A DNA stretch of 64,000 bases from Platerodrilus igneus. Its lineage: Eukaryota; Arthropoda; Insecta; Coleoptera; Lycidae. Each line of letters begins with the position of its first letter. The first letter of the stretch is position 1. Shown here in pieces: positions 34,580-44,479 of the stretch. The stretch is from positions 2,604,001-2,668,000 of the forward strand of contig JARFIW010000831.1 in NCBI GenBank assembly GCA_036346225.1, given 5' to 3'. A program made the position numbers and the translations under genes. The notes below the pieces were generated by a model. That model was given only the letters and a program-made list of their open reading frames with translations. It was not told where the DNA came from and searched no databases.

Positions 34580-35483
34580 AATGTATTTTCAGAGGATTCA
34601 ACACTTGTATAACGACACTAAAAATTTAAACGATGCAAACATTGTGAAAAATTTTAATATTAGACCGAAAACTCTAGACGAAACTAAAAGAATTTGAAAA
34701 AATTGTAAATGAGATAAATAATATTGAAATTAGTATTGGATGATGAATTTAACCCTAACTATCAAGGTATTGAAGCACTTAACGATTTATATTGTAACAT
34801 TTTGTTTGCAGCTGAAGAGGTTCGTGTGAAACAAGCTTCAGGTGGAGCTCAAGCTTTAGATCATGATTGGCATGCGTGTTCCTCGGCTTCCGAAATTGCC
34901 GTTACCACATTTTTCCAGAAATATTCGTGAACTTCCTGTTTTCTACGAATGCTTTAAAAGCCTTATACATGATAATGACCAGTTAAGTTATCGCGATAAA
35001 ATGAATTATTTGTTAGGCCAACTTTCAGGCACAGCTTTAAATATGTGCGCAGGGTTACCTCCGACAGGAGCAAATTATGAAATTCTTTGGCAGTCTCTTA
35101 TCGGAAGATATTATAATTCGCGAGCTTTAGCTTCCAGTTATTTAGAACAAATTTTAGAGTTGAAACCTGCAGTAACTGCCTTGTTGAATGGATTAAACAA
35201 TATTTAAGAAAGGTGCGATTCAACATATAGAGCGTTACAAAAATTGAATATTGATGATTTGTTAGATTTTACTTATGCCCTCTTAATATGGTCTAAGTTA
35301 GATGTGCAGACTAGGAATCTTCTTGAAAATAATCTGAGAAAATCAACTGTCTTGACTTATAAGGAAGTAATAGAATTTATAAAGGAACAAGCTCAGATTT
35401 TTGCTATCACCTCAGCTCAAAATAAAGTGGGAACACATCTAATTATAGTAAAAGCAGGTCGTTTTTTGTTAAGGATAAAATAA
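34580..35483 (+). pseudogene. BEL/Pao retrotransposon gag, fragment
   Basis: The plus strand carries the DUF1759-type gag of BEL/Pao elements. After a weak N-terminus (RIQHLYNDTKNLNDANIVKN) comes LPKLPLPHFSRNIRELPVFY at about 34880, then ECFKSLIHDNDQLSYRDKMN, LLGQLSGTALNMCAGLPPTG and SRALASSYLEQILEL. After a frame break at about 35207 it goes on with LNIDDLLDFTYALLIWSKLD and KEVIEFIKEQAQIFAITSAQ to 35483. Gag packages element RNA in particles. Protease, RT and integrase are missing: minus-strand SH2-gene sequence begins right after. Confidence 0.8.
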
Positions 35484-35539
35484 GTGGTAATAAATAAAGT
35501 GATAAAAAAGAACAAGGAAAGAACATAAGAATTAATACA

Positions 35540-36077
35540 AATTGTTCTTAAAACTATTACAATTTTATTTAAATGTTTTGAAAAGTTTTTGTATAAAAGT
35601 TCATAGTAAGATAAAAAAAATTACTTAATAATAGTGTTTAAAGTATAATAAAAACAAATGCTACAAGGAAAAATTAAAATCACATGTAAATATAATCAAT
35701 ACTAAACGATTTACTCATGTGTATTCGTATCTAATATGGAAACACAAAAAATTGCACATATTTTGCTTGTAAACAATTGAAACTACAAGATGTGTAACAA
35801 GGTTTAAAAACTTCAATCATTACTTGCACAACCTATAGCTTTAAAATGGCAATATTTATGATATATTACAATACCAATAGCAGCTTCATCACAATATTTT
35901 AACTACTAATGCTTCCCAAATGTATTCTAATCCATATGCAAAAAGCAGTAGTCAAAACATTCTGAATTTTAAATGTCTAATGATTTACATCAAAACTCCA
36001 GATTCATTTCCAATATTTCGCATAATGAAAAATATATAATCACAGCATTACTTAAAAAGAAAACAGTATATAATATA
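35540..36077 (-). other. 3' UTR-like part of the SH2 retrocopy
   Basis: On the minus strand, AT-rich sequence follows the SH2 stop codon (36080-36078) and contains AATAAA at 35569-35564. This suits a processed-mRNA 3' end. No clear poly(A) run is left at the presumed end near 35540. Confidence 0.5.
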
Positions 36078-36901
36078 CTACAATTTATTTGATAACAATT
36101 CTTCAATAGCAGAACTTTCATTTCTAGGACAGGGTTGTTTAAGTCGTTCGCCTCCTGATAGTGGATAATAATAGTGGTGTGAAATGAGATCACCTAGCGT
36201 CTTGTGCTCAAGATGATTTTTTTCTTAAAAAACTAGTGTTTTCCGCCATTCACTAGATAATGTTTACATTTATCAGGAGCACGATATGATAAAGCATTCC
36301 CCCGATATCTGTTCAGAAAGCCTTACCAGAAATGTACCGTCTGGTTGATCTTGTAATAGACTTTCAGCCTTTATCCTTGTAATTAGCCCATGATACCAAG
36401 CTTCAACATTGTTTAAAGAGTCTAATCCAGTCTTTTTTGAGAGTTCTGTTTTTCTATACCACTCAAGAACAGCTTGTTTTCCAGGTGTTACACCTGGTGC
36501 AGCTTCACTATAAGTAACTTCCAAATCAGAAGTGCTATTTAACGATGCTGTGCACAAGCTTTTCTGGATATTTCTCTTATTTGTTGTTTATGTTTATTAT
36601 AAAGTTTTACACCCTGTTCAACCTTTGGTTTTGCTATACTATAGTTAACTGGTGCTTGACATGCTTGAAAATAACCAATACTGAAAATTGGATGTCTTGG
36701 TGTTCTAACTTCAGTATAAGCATCACGTTGTAAACTTGAATAGGAATTACCCCACGGACATACTTGATCTAAATCATCGACACGGCAACAAGAGCCATCT
36801 GGGGTTGAGGATAGTAAACATGTGGCAGATAATTGATGACTTACACCGAACGAATTACAACTTGTAAGCAAAATCATCCTCCTCGACTCACCTTTGGACA
36901 A
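36078..36901 (-). pseudogene. SH2-domain protein (SH2D4-like), intron-free retrocopy
   Basis: From 36901 down, an open frame runs in from the leader (ESRRMILLTSC) through VRTPRHPIFSIGY to KHKQQIREISRKACAQHR. A +1 shift leads to TPGKQAVLEWYRKTELSKKT and an SH2 domain starting at AWYHGLITR (W at 36398-36396). GTFLVRLSE keeps the invariant phosphotyrosine-binding Arg. A further shift near 36320 gives LSYRAPDKCKHYLVNGG, and another gives LGDLISHHYYYPLSGGERLK and the stop at 36078-36080. The REI..KA..QH helix before a C-terminal SH2 fits SH2D4A/B-type adaptors; I am fairly sure of SH2, less of the subfamily. At least three frameshifts and no introns point to a retrocopy. Confidence 0.75.
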
Positions 36902-37008
36902 GTATGGAAGGGTCGTAGGATAAGGATCTAAGACGAATCGTTACCTGCCATCAAACACCAAGGTTCTTTACGTATATATAATTATAAATTTTAACAACTT
37001 AAACACAC
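36841..37008 (-). repeat. BEL-associated leader/LTR piece, right inverted copy
   Basis: Reverse complement of 33764-33927 with high identity. In this copy the sequence passes without a break through GAGGAGGATGATTTTGC into the SH2 reading frame; the left copy has CCGATTCTGC at the same place. So one leader precedes gag and its twin precedes a host-derived coding sequence. Confidence 0.65.
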
Positions 37009-37129
37009 CACTTATACAGTTTGAAACATTCGAGATCGAAAACTTAAACAAAACACCGATAACGACCTCCAATCCAAAATTGTTATCGGCACAAATTAAA
37101 CAAGACACACGCAATGGCCAAATGACGGC

Positions 37130-37922
37130 GTTACTATTGTATGAGTATGCTTGTTGATATTGATGGGCATGTCAATCAAAGCATACAATTTGTTAAATAT
37201 AACGGATTTATGTCCAAATACAATGTTGCCAACTCTGGTGTCCCACATAGCTCCAATTTAGGGTCTTCGCACTTTACAATATTCATTAATAATCATCACT
37301 TTGTAAACTCATAGACTTGATGATGTTTTATTTGCGATGTCAATCACTGCATAACCCTTGATGTAATTTATTGCGCCCAAAATTTTGTTGCAATTATTGC
37401 CATCACATCACATTCCTTTAATTTTGGAAATACCTTCTTAACAGGACTACATACAATAAATTAGGGAGTTATTGTTCTCTGGTTCGTGAGAAACCATAAT
37501 AGTAAAACTTTACATCTAAGAGCTTCATTAAATTTAGAATGGGAAAAAAGCTTTCTCTTGCTGCATTGAAAAATCCCCTAATCCTAACATTAAAATGAAA
37601 CTTGTTATAAACTTCTTTATGCTGATGAAGTTAAGTTGTTTTTAGATATTGCCTCGCTAGAAGATTGTAATAAACTCCAACTTGACATAATTCGTCTAAA
37701 CAAATGGTGTAACACAAATAGATTTTAAAGCTCATTACCCAGAAATGCTACACTGTTTTATATGGATGGAAATTACAGTCACTAATTTATGTCTACTGCC
37801 TTGAACGACATTCACTTCTAAGATGTAATTCAGTTCGTGATCTGTGTATCTTGTTTGATTCTGTGCCTTCGTTCTCAATGCATATTTATAAGGTTGCGAA
37901 AACCTATTACCTTTTATCCACA
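37130..37922 (+). mobile_element. LINE E: reverse transcriptase fragment with a 0.3-kb insertion
   Basis: The plus strand reads VANSGVPHSSNLGS (degenerate GVPQGSNLGP) and FTIFINNHHFVNS to about 37312. RT sense resumes at 37613 with LLYADEVKLFLDIASLEDCN and LDIIRLNKWCNTN. In the next part CNSVRDLCILFDSVPSFSMH ends near 37895. The catalytic site is YADE, so the second Asp is lost. DNA from 37313 to 37612 does not belong to the LINE; about 70 bp of it recur at 37924-37996. Confidence 0.75.
37337..37406 (+). repeat. dispersed ~70-bp repeat, first copy
   Basis: TCAATCACTGCATAACCCTT and the following TGATGTAATTTATTGC to ATTGCCATCAC recur with about one difference in six at 37924-37996. Both copies touch LINE E borders, so it is probably part of a small unnamed element. 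Confidence 0.5.
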
Positions 37923-37923
37923 A

Positions 37924-37996
37924 CTATCAATCACTACATAATCCTGGATGTAATTTATTACACTCTCAAATTTGGTTACAACTATTGTCGTTACAG
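37924..37996 (+). repeat. dispersed ~70-bp repeat, second copy
   Basis: Matches 37337-37406 in the same orientation and lies directly after the LINE E sequence ends. Confidence 0.5.
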
Positions 37997-38593
37997 TTAA
38001 AGCTAAAATAGTAAAGATATGCCAGGGGCTTAGCTGCTTAATTGCTGGAGCCAAATGCAGCTTCCACTTGTCTTAACGAGATCAGGGTCGCGTGGGAGTA
38101 GTTTCTTCTATGTTTCCACAAATTTGACGGCGAAGTAAGTAGGCAATAAATTAGAATAAGTAATAAACACTGAATACGTGATTTAATGAACGGAAAGTCT
38201 TGGGATTTCTCAATTTAATGCCATGATATGTGAATGAATACGTGACAACTCAAGCATTCATCCTAATATTTGAACTATACAATTGGTAAAATTCCCGGAA
38301 TACATAAAGATAAAAGCAGAAGGTGTCGTCCCAACACGTGAATGAACGAATGGCAAATAAGAGAGGTACGGCTATAAATACGATAAGAATTGAGCGACGA
38401 GTTTAGTATACATTTTAAACTGGGCCACGATGATACTCTGAAGTGCTAAATTATTTACGTAACCAGTGGAACGAAAGTAAATTCAAAGCATTTTTGAAAA
38501 GTGTACGAATTGTGCAAGTGTGAGCCAATCTATTATAGACGTAAGTGAACTAAGACTTAATAAAAATACATTTCTAATATAAATAAAACAGGG

Positions 38594-38675
38594 CTCTGGT
38601 TAATCACTTCTGGTTAATTACGTCGGGTTAATTATTTCTGGTTGATTACTTCTTGGTAATTACTTCTTGTTAAAT
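38594..38675 (+). repeat. minisatellite, ~15-bp unit CTTCTGGTTAATTAC
   Basis: About six imperfect copies in a row: CTCTGGTTAATCA, CTTCTGGTTAATTAC, GTCGGGTTAATTAT, TTCTGGTTGATTAC, TTCTTGGTAATTAC and TTCTTGTTAAATAC, with weaker copies to about 38715. Confidence 0.7.
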
Positions 38676-39263
38676 ACTGACATGGTAAATGTTCTATTAC
38701 TGTCTTGTTAATTACGAACATGAAAAATCTTTTTATTATTGATATTTAAACTGAAATTTAAATGGGAGTTTTATTGAATTGGACTCTAATAATGATTTGG
38801 ATAGTATTTTGGTTTTGATGTCAACTTCCATATTCGACTCTAAATATTCAGACTTGGCACGAGAACTCTTGGGGGATACAGAGGAGCTACGGAACCATTC
38901 CAGGTTAGCGATATTGATATAATTTATTACTTATAACTGTTTTAATTTAATATTTTTCGTATCTGTAAAAGTCAAAAAACACAGTAGTTTCATTGATCAA
39001 TTTATGAAAAGGTAATAGGCATCTTAAAACGTTTCGAAAGATCTCTAAATATAAGCAAAAAGGCTAGTTTTGCTGGCTTCAATTTCTTAAATCTGGTATA
39101 TGTAAATATTCTGAAAAGGGAAAGATTTTAAAGATTGTAAATATTTATTCATTATATTGTGTATTGTAGAATTGCTTTATTTAATTGAATCAGCTAGTTG
39201 AGGCAAAGAAAATCCATAACTTAACATTTCACATCGTAGGTGCTTGATTGGTCAAAGGGGCTG

Positions 39264-39474
39264 AAATATCACAGCATTTTATGTACGCCCAAATCGCAGG
39301 GCATAATATAAAGGGATAACACCGCATTGTTGATTATAAATAGAAATATCATAGCATTAATGACATGCTCAAACGTGAGGCTAAAAATTAATAAAACATC
39401 GTAGTGGCTGGAGTAATATCACGGCATTTTATGACATGCCCAATCTTGGGGCCTAATATAATAAAATATCACAG

Positions 39475-39475
<1 letters not shown>
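39264..39475 (+). repeat. degenerate tandem array around AAATATCACAGCATTTTATG
   Basis: The block (A)AATATCA(C/T)(A/G)GCATT...ATG..GCCCAA...GGGC/TAATATAA starts at 39264, 39344, 39414 and, truncated, 39464. Spacing shrinks from 80 to 70 to 50 bp. The last copy runs into the (TA)n tract. Confidence 0.65.

Positions 39476-39511
<36 letters not shown>
39476..39511. repeat. (TA)n microsatellite
   Basis: About 18 TA units directly after the tandem array. Confidence 0.95.
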
Positions 39512-39513
<2 letters not shown>

Positions 39514-40139
39514 TGGTTTTAAAAGATTAAAAATAAATATAAAAGAAACAATTTCAAAACACCTTGTATAAAGGAACAACCAGAAATTACGTGCGAAATT
39601 TACTCCAGTTCGTTCAATTTTAAGTAACCAGTATTAATCAAATTTTACCAATAATGATGAATATTTAGTAGGTTTGCAAAGAAATTGAATGGTAGAAGCC
39701 AATGCCATTAATTTAATTTAATTTAATTAAACGGTTATTTACGTATAATATGCATAAAAGCGTATAACAGTCAATAATACCAAGGTGAGACGCGTTGCTA
39801 ACAAACAAATATATCAGTGGGGTGAAATACGTTGAAATCCAACTCTTAGAATTGTTATTTAAAACGTTCGTTACGGTTGAACACCTGCGTGGTTTATAAA
39901 GGTCAAGTTCTACTTAATTTGTGTAGATAAAGAGGAAGGTTCTACGTATATTGTACAAACCGTCGCTTGTGTTCGCAGGAAATACTAACGAGGGGTGATT
40001 TAAATCACGTAATAAGTCCACTTGCTGTAGATAGCAGATAAACAAGAATATCGATTTTCTACCACTCAAGCAAGGTTAGAAAGAGACGTAGAAAACGCAT
40101 AAGCATGGGACAACTGTAGAATAGGCGGGATTTGTGAAA

Positions 40140-41474
40140 CGTCGCTAGGTCTACGATTGGTCGATATGGTTAGTTTGACTTGGGACAAACACGAGGATAG
40201 TGTAGCGTAGTTTTCTGAAAATATTATAACGACGCACGAAAATTCGCGGACTTGAATATCGGTTGAGTGCAAAATTGTAAGAATGTGTGGCTGTTAACAG
40301 GGGATTTCGGATAAACGTGGCCGGGGGGTGGCCGTCTAAAGGTATAAATATTTTACGAAAACAATTAAAGCCCTTAATATTTCGATCGCTTGAGACTACG
40401 TATGGAAGCTACCACGAGTTTAGTAAGTAGAATAAATTATTGTAAATTATATTGCACGGTGAGCTTCATAATTTATACGCGGTTTGTGTGCCGAGATTAC
40501 CTTTTTTTTTATTGAAGTATCACCTATAAAATTTTAACAAGCTCGTGTCGGAAGTTAAGTAACGTAGTTTAAAGTAAATTTGTGAAAGACGTATGTTTAA
40601 ATTGGATTTGGAAGGCAGCGCTAGCAATTCAACTTAGATGGGGTTTGGCTAGTAATAGCTAGAAACAGCCTGCAGACCAGATAGAAGAAATCTAGGAATT
40701 TTTAGGTAACGAATTGAAAGTGTGATTCTTATAAACTGTGAATATTGGGTGACGTATGAGAGTGATTTTGAAGGTATTGAACATAATACGTGTAAATAAC
40801 TTTATTATGGTATTTCACTAGAAATCTGAAGGTGTCTATAAAGCTTATTAATGTTCCATCAGAACGTAAAAATTTTGTGAGGAGTACATGGCTTTGTTTT
40901 TTTAGTTTGTTGTTAGAGTATGCAAAGTAGAAAGACATACATTATGCTCAATTAACTGGGTTATCATGAGCTCCCAATACTCCAGAGTTTACTTAGATTA
41001 AACAAAAAATAAATAAATTATAAAGAAGGAATGAGAAAGAAGGTATTAGTCAAGGTCCATTTACTCCTGGTACAATTTATGTGTTTGATGATTTTAAAAT
41101 AAAATACAGGACATTACAAAATAGGATTTAATGAAGTGTAACAATATCACAGAAATATGGACAATATTGAATTTCATTTGTAAATAGTAATAAATAAAAG
41201 ATTGTATGTTTGTATTTTGTGGTTTTATTGCGAGTGTGTGTGTACGATTCAGAATATGAGAGTGAATATAGATACCCAAGAGGAGGTCCAAATGAGCTAG
41301 CCGGAAGCAGGTGCAGAAAATTGGCAATTCAACCGAGGTAGAGAGGAAAACGGGTAAGAAAGATTTTTTTGAATTATTTAATTTTTAAAATTTTTTCTAT
41401 TTTCGAATTTGAAAATTTAATAAAATTTTTTCGAATATAATTTTGTTGATGAGGCTTTTACCAAAGTTCCACGG

Positions 41475-41475
<1 letters not shown>
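40140..41475 (+). repeat. LTR-like long arm, plus orientation (left arm of inverted pair)
   Basis: This 1.3-kb arm matches the reverse complement of 41652-43040 along its length. Examples are TCTACGATTGGTC, GATAGTGTAGCGTAGTTTTC, TGGGTGACGTATGAGAGTG, GTATTTTGTGGTTTTATTGC, GAGCTAGCCGGAAGCAG and GAGGAAAACGGGTAAGAAA. It has a TATA-like GGTATAAATATTTT near 40340 and ends GTTCCACGGCA before a (TA)n tract. The right arm ends with the same bases just before a primer-binding site, so the arm is best read as an LTR of a Ty3-like retroelement. The 5' boundary is uncertain. Confidence 0.6.

Positions 41476-41507
<32 letters not shown>
41476..41507. repeat. (TA)n microsatellite at the centre of the inverted pair
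   Basis: About 16 TA units framed by CGGCAA and TTGCCG, so the tract and its edges are palindromic. Confidence 0.9.
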
Positions 41508-41508
<1 letters not shown>

Positions 41509-41651
41509 CCGTGTAAGTCGGGTCTAATTTAGTACTCTCTCAAAAACATTCGAGCCTCACGTTGGGCGCCATAAGATTGCCGTGGAACTCCGCTCTAATT
41601 TAAGTACTCTCTCAAAAACATTCGAGCCCCAACGTTGGACCGCCATAAGAT
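41508..41651 (-). repeat. duplicated LTR-end plus tRNA-Lys-type primer-binding site
   Basis: On the minus strand TGGCGCCCAACGTGAGGC (41571-41554) is one base off the classic primer-binding site complementary to the 3' end of tRNA-Lys(1,2). About 74 bp away lies a second, more worn copy TGGCGGTCCAACGTTGGGGC (41645-41625). Each follows TTCCACGGCAATCTTA, the end of the LTR arm, and each precedes CTCGAATGTTTTTGAGAGAG. So the LTR/leader junction is duplicated in tandem. Confidence 0.6.
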
Positions 41652-43040
41652 TGCCGTGGAACTCGGGTAAAATTTTCACCAACAAAAATATATTCGAAAA
41701 TTTTATTAAATTTTCAAATTCGAAAATAGAAAAATTTCCAAAAATTTAAATAAATCAAAAAAAAATTATTTCTTACCCGTTTTCCTCTCTTCCTCGGTTG
41801 AATGGCCGCCTTCAACTGCTTCCGGCTAGCTCATTTGGACCTCCTATTGGGTATCTAGATTCACTCGCATATTCTCAATTGTACACACACACTCGCAATA
41901 AAAACACAAAATACAACCAACATACAATCTTTTATTTATTACTATTTACAAAGGAAATTCAATATTGTCCATATTTCCTTGATCACGTTTCACTTCAGTA
42001 AATCTTATTTTGTAATGTCCTGTATTTTATTTTAAAATCATCAAACACATAAAATGTACCCGGAGTAAATGAGCCTTTAATAATACCTTCTCTAAAATTC
42101 CTTCTTTATAATTTATTAATTTATTATTTTAATCTAAGTAAACTATGGGGTATGGTGAGCTCATGATAACTTAGCTAATTATGCATAATGTATGCCCTTC
42201 TACTTTGCATTAAAAAAACAAAGCCATATACTCTTCACAAAATTTCACGTTCTGATGGAACGTTAAAAAGCTTTATAGACACCTTCAAATTTCTAGTTAA
42301 ATACCATAATAAAGTTATTTACACGTATTATGTTGAATACGTAAATAATCCACACTACCTTGAAAAACACTCTCATACGTCACCCAATATTTACAGTTTA
42401 TAGGAATCACAATTTCAAATCGTTACCTGGAAATTTCTAGAAGATCTCCTCTCTGTAGATGATGGTAGGTATATCTTCTATTTGGTCTGCAGGCCGTTTC
42501 TAGCTGTTACTAGACGAACTCCATCTAAGTTGAACTGCTAACGCTGCCTTCACGGTGTAACCAAATTCCATTTCAATTATACGTCTTTCACAAATATTTA
42601 CTGTAATCTACGTTACTTAATGTCCCGACACGGGTTGGTTAAAAATTTATGGGTGATACCTCAATTAAAAAATGTAATCTCGGCACACTAACCGCATACT
42701 AATTAAGAAGCTACCACTATGCAATATAATTTAAATGACTATAATACTTACAACTCGTATTGACTTTCATACGTCGTTTGGGACGATCGAAATATTAAGG
42801 GCTTTTACCACGTTGTCCAAAAACATTTATACACTTCGAATGTAACCTCTCCATACCTACCTAACGCGAAATCCTTTATTTAAAATAATAATTCTTACAA
42901 TTTTGCACTCCACCAATATTTAATCCCGCGAAATTTAGCACGTCGTTATAATATTTTCAGAAAACTACGCTGCACTATCCTCGTGTTTGTTTCAAGTCAA
43001 ACTAATCATATTGACCAATCGTAGACCTACTGATGCTTCA
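41652..43040 (-). repeat. LTR-like long arm, minus orientation (right arm of inverted pair)
   Basis: Reverse complement of 40140-41475; the copies differ by many substitutions and short indels, so they are not a recent duplication. Read on the minus strand it runs straight into the primer-binding sites at 41645 and 41571. That gives the element's direction. No gag or pol follows, because the left arm begins right after the (TA)n tract. Confidence 0.6.
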
Positions 43041-43747
43041 CTTCTTCACTTTTGCTGGATTTCCTGTTATCTATTGGAAATTTTGCTTAAATGATTTGCC
43101 AGCAAAAATGGTATCGAGGTTTGTTTCTCCTTTTTCTGTAACCCACCCCAGTCTAAGACTTTTTACTTAGCACAGCATTTCTAGCTTTCTTTTTTTATGT
43201 TTTATACGTTGTTGTGATTCTTCTGACCCGTGCATTTCACCGTAGCAGTTAGTAAATGTAATTCTTTTCATGAGGTTTACCTTTTCTTTCTGTGTAACTC
43301 ACTCCACTCTTCGACGTTCTAGCTAGCATGGCATTACTTATTGGGATTCTTTTGTGTTGCGGTACTCTGTGCATGTTAATTTCTTTGCTTACTTTACTTT
43401 TTCTTGCTTGTCCACACGAAACACCGTAACAAATTTTATCTCCATCATTTGCCGTATCTTTTGTTTGCACTGAGCATTTAGAATTTTCGTAAACATCAGT
43501 GCCCCCAACAAAACTCCATTTGCATCGGCAACTTATTGTTGGTATTCCTTCTTATAGTTATTAATATTTCCACAAGTCTTGAAGAACAGGATATTAATGT
43601 GCATATATACCTAATTAATGTGACCTCTCTTCAATACCTTTGGTTTCCTATACAAAAAGCAATAAAAAACATCATGCACAAGATCTAATGTATAAAATAA
43701 ATATGAACAACTATGTTTAAAATATATACAATAAAACGTAAAGAAAA
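43041..43747 (-). other. region between LTR arm and gene 2, with a degenerate protein-level repeat
   Basis: On the minus strand, ARTSKSGVSYTERKGKPHEK near 43320-43265 is echoed by SKKS-TGVGYRKRRNKPRY near 43165-43110. This suggests an old tandem duplication of about 145 bp. The frame holding the first copy is open from 43470 to 43249, but I do not recognise it. Confidence 0.3.
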
Positions 43748-43954
43748 CTATTTATTTACAAATTCCAATTGTGAAACCCTAACAAATCCTATCTGGTACG
43801 CTGCTGCCACATATGTATAGGACGAGTGATTTGGATTAAACGCTACCTTATTAATAGACTGCATGGGATATATGTTGGGTTTCGGATTAGAATATTTATT
43901 TGGCTTCGATTGAATATAGTTCGTCATATTTTCATGACATTTCCTGAAGGACTT
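43748..43954 (-). CDS. gene 2, last coding exon (GTF3C2-like C-terminus)
   Basis: Minus-strand exon of 69 codons including the TAG at 43750-43748. The acceptor CATTTACAG precedes 43954. The product reads KSFRKCHENMTNYIQSKPNK, then PMQSINKVAFNPNHSSYTYV, AAAYQIGFVRVSQLEF. A closing 'I.KV.F.PN....Y..A...Q.G.VR' blade is characteristic of the C-terminal beta-propeller of TFIIIC subunit GTF3C2 (TFIIIC110), which helps load RNA polymerase III on tRNA genes. I recognise the pattern from memory and could not check it. The frame joins in phase 0 to the exon at 48370-48152. Another WD40 protein is possible. Confidence 0.6.
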   Translation of the reverse strand, partial: KSFRKCHENMTNYIQSKPNKYSNPKPNIYPMQSINKVAFNPNHSSYTYVAAAYQIGFVRVSQLEFVNK

Positions 43955-44479
43955 CTGTAAATGAAAAAGAAAAATATTAGACTTTCAATTTTACAATTAG
44001 TACTTCAGACGTCAAAATAGTAATAGCTAAATGAAAGTTAGAAGAAATAAATCATCTGGAGTTAGTAAAACTATAAAAAAAAAACAACAGATGTATTTTA
44101 TATCAGCACTATATCAGAAAATTTAAAAATTGAACAAATTTTTTGCTAAAGCATGGAGGTGTGTTTTTGTTATTTTTAGCCATATAAATAATTAAAACTG
44201 TTTTATGTATTTTGTTTAAAAGATCTGCTGTTGAACACACTCATTATCAGATAGTAAAAATTAAGCACCGTTTTAGTCAACAAAGTAGTAGAAAATCTAT
44301 ATTCAGAAATACATACAATAACTAAACGGGGGGTATTTAAGGTGGGAAATTAATAATAGCTATGCATGCGTGTGTGGGTGTGTGCACATGCATGCACGGG
44401 TGGGTACGTGCATGAGTGTGTATATATAGCTATGGAAAATTGATAATAACCAAGTCCCAGGTTTGACATCAAATTTTAT
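43955..44479 (-). other. gene 2, last intron, 3' end
   Basis: AT-rich, with a TG/CA-rich microsatellite-like tract at about 44361-44430 (TGTGTGGGTGTGTGCACATG). No coding signal. Confidence 0.5.

Larger units (their letters stand above)
37997..40139. other. non-coding region with tandem repeats
   Basis: No gene or transposon domain recognised. It contains three simple or tandem arrays listed separately (38594-38675, 39264-39475, 39476-39511). The part 38000-38590 has the mixed composition of an LTR but no proven ends. Confidence 0.4.

Noticed and set aside
38594..39475. CRISPR-like array
   Set aside because: Repeats are degenerate with variable spacing, in a eukaryotic setting with no cas genes; these are minisatellites.
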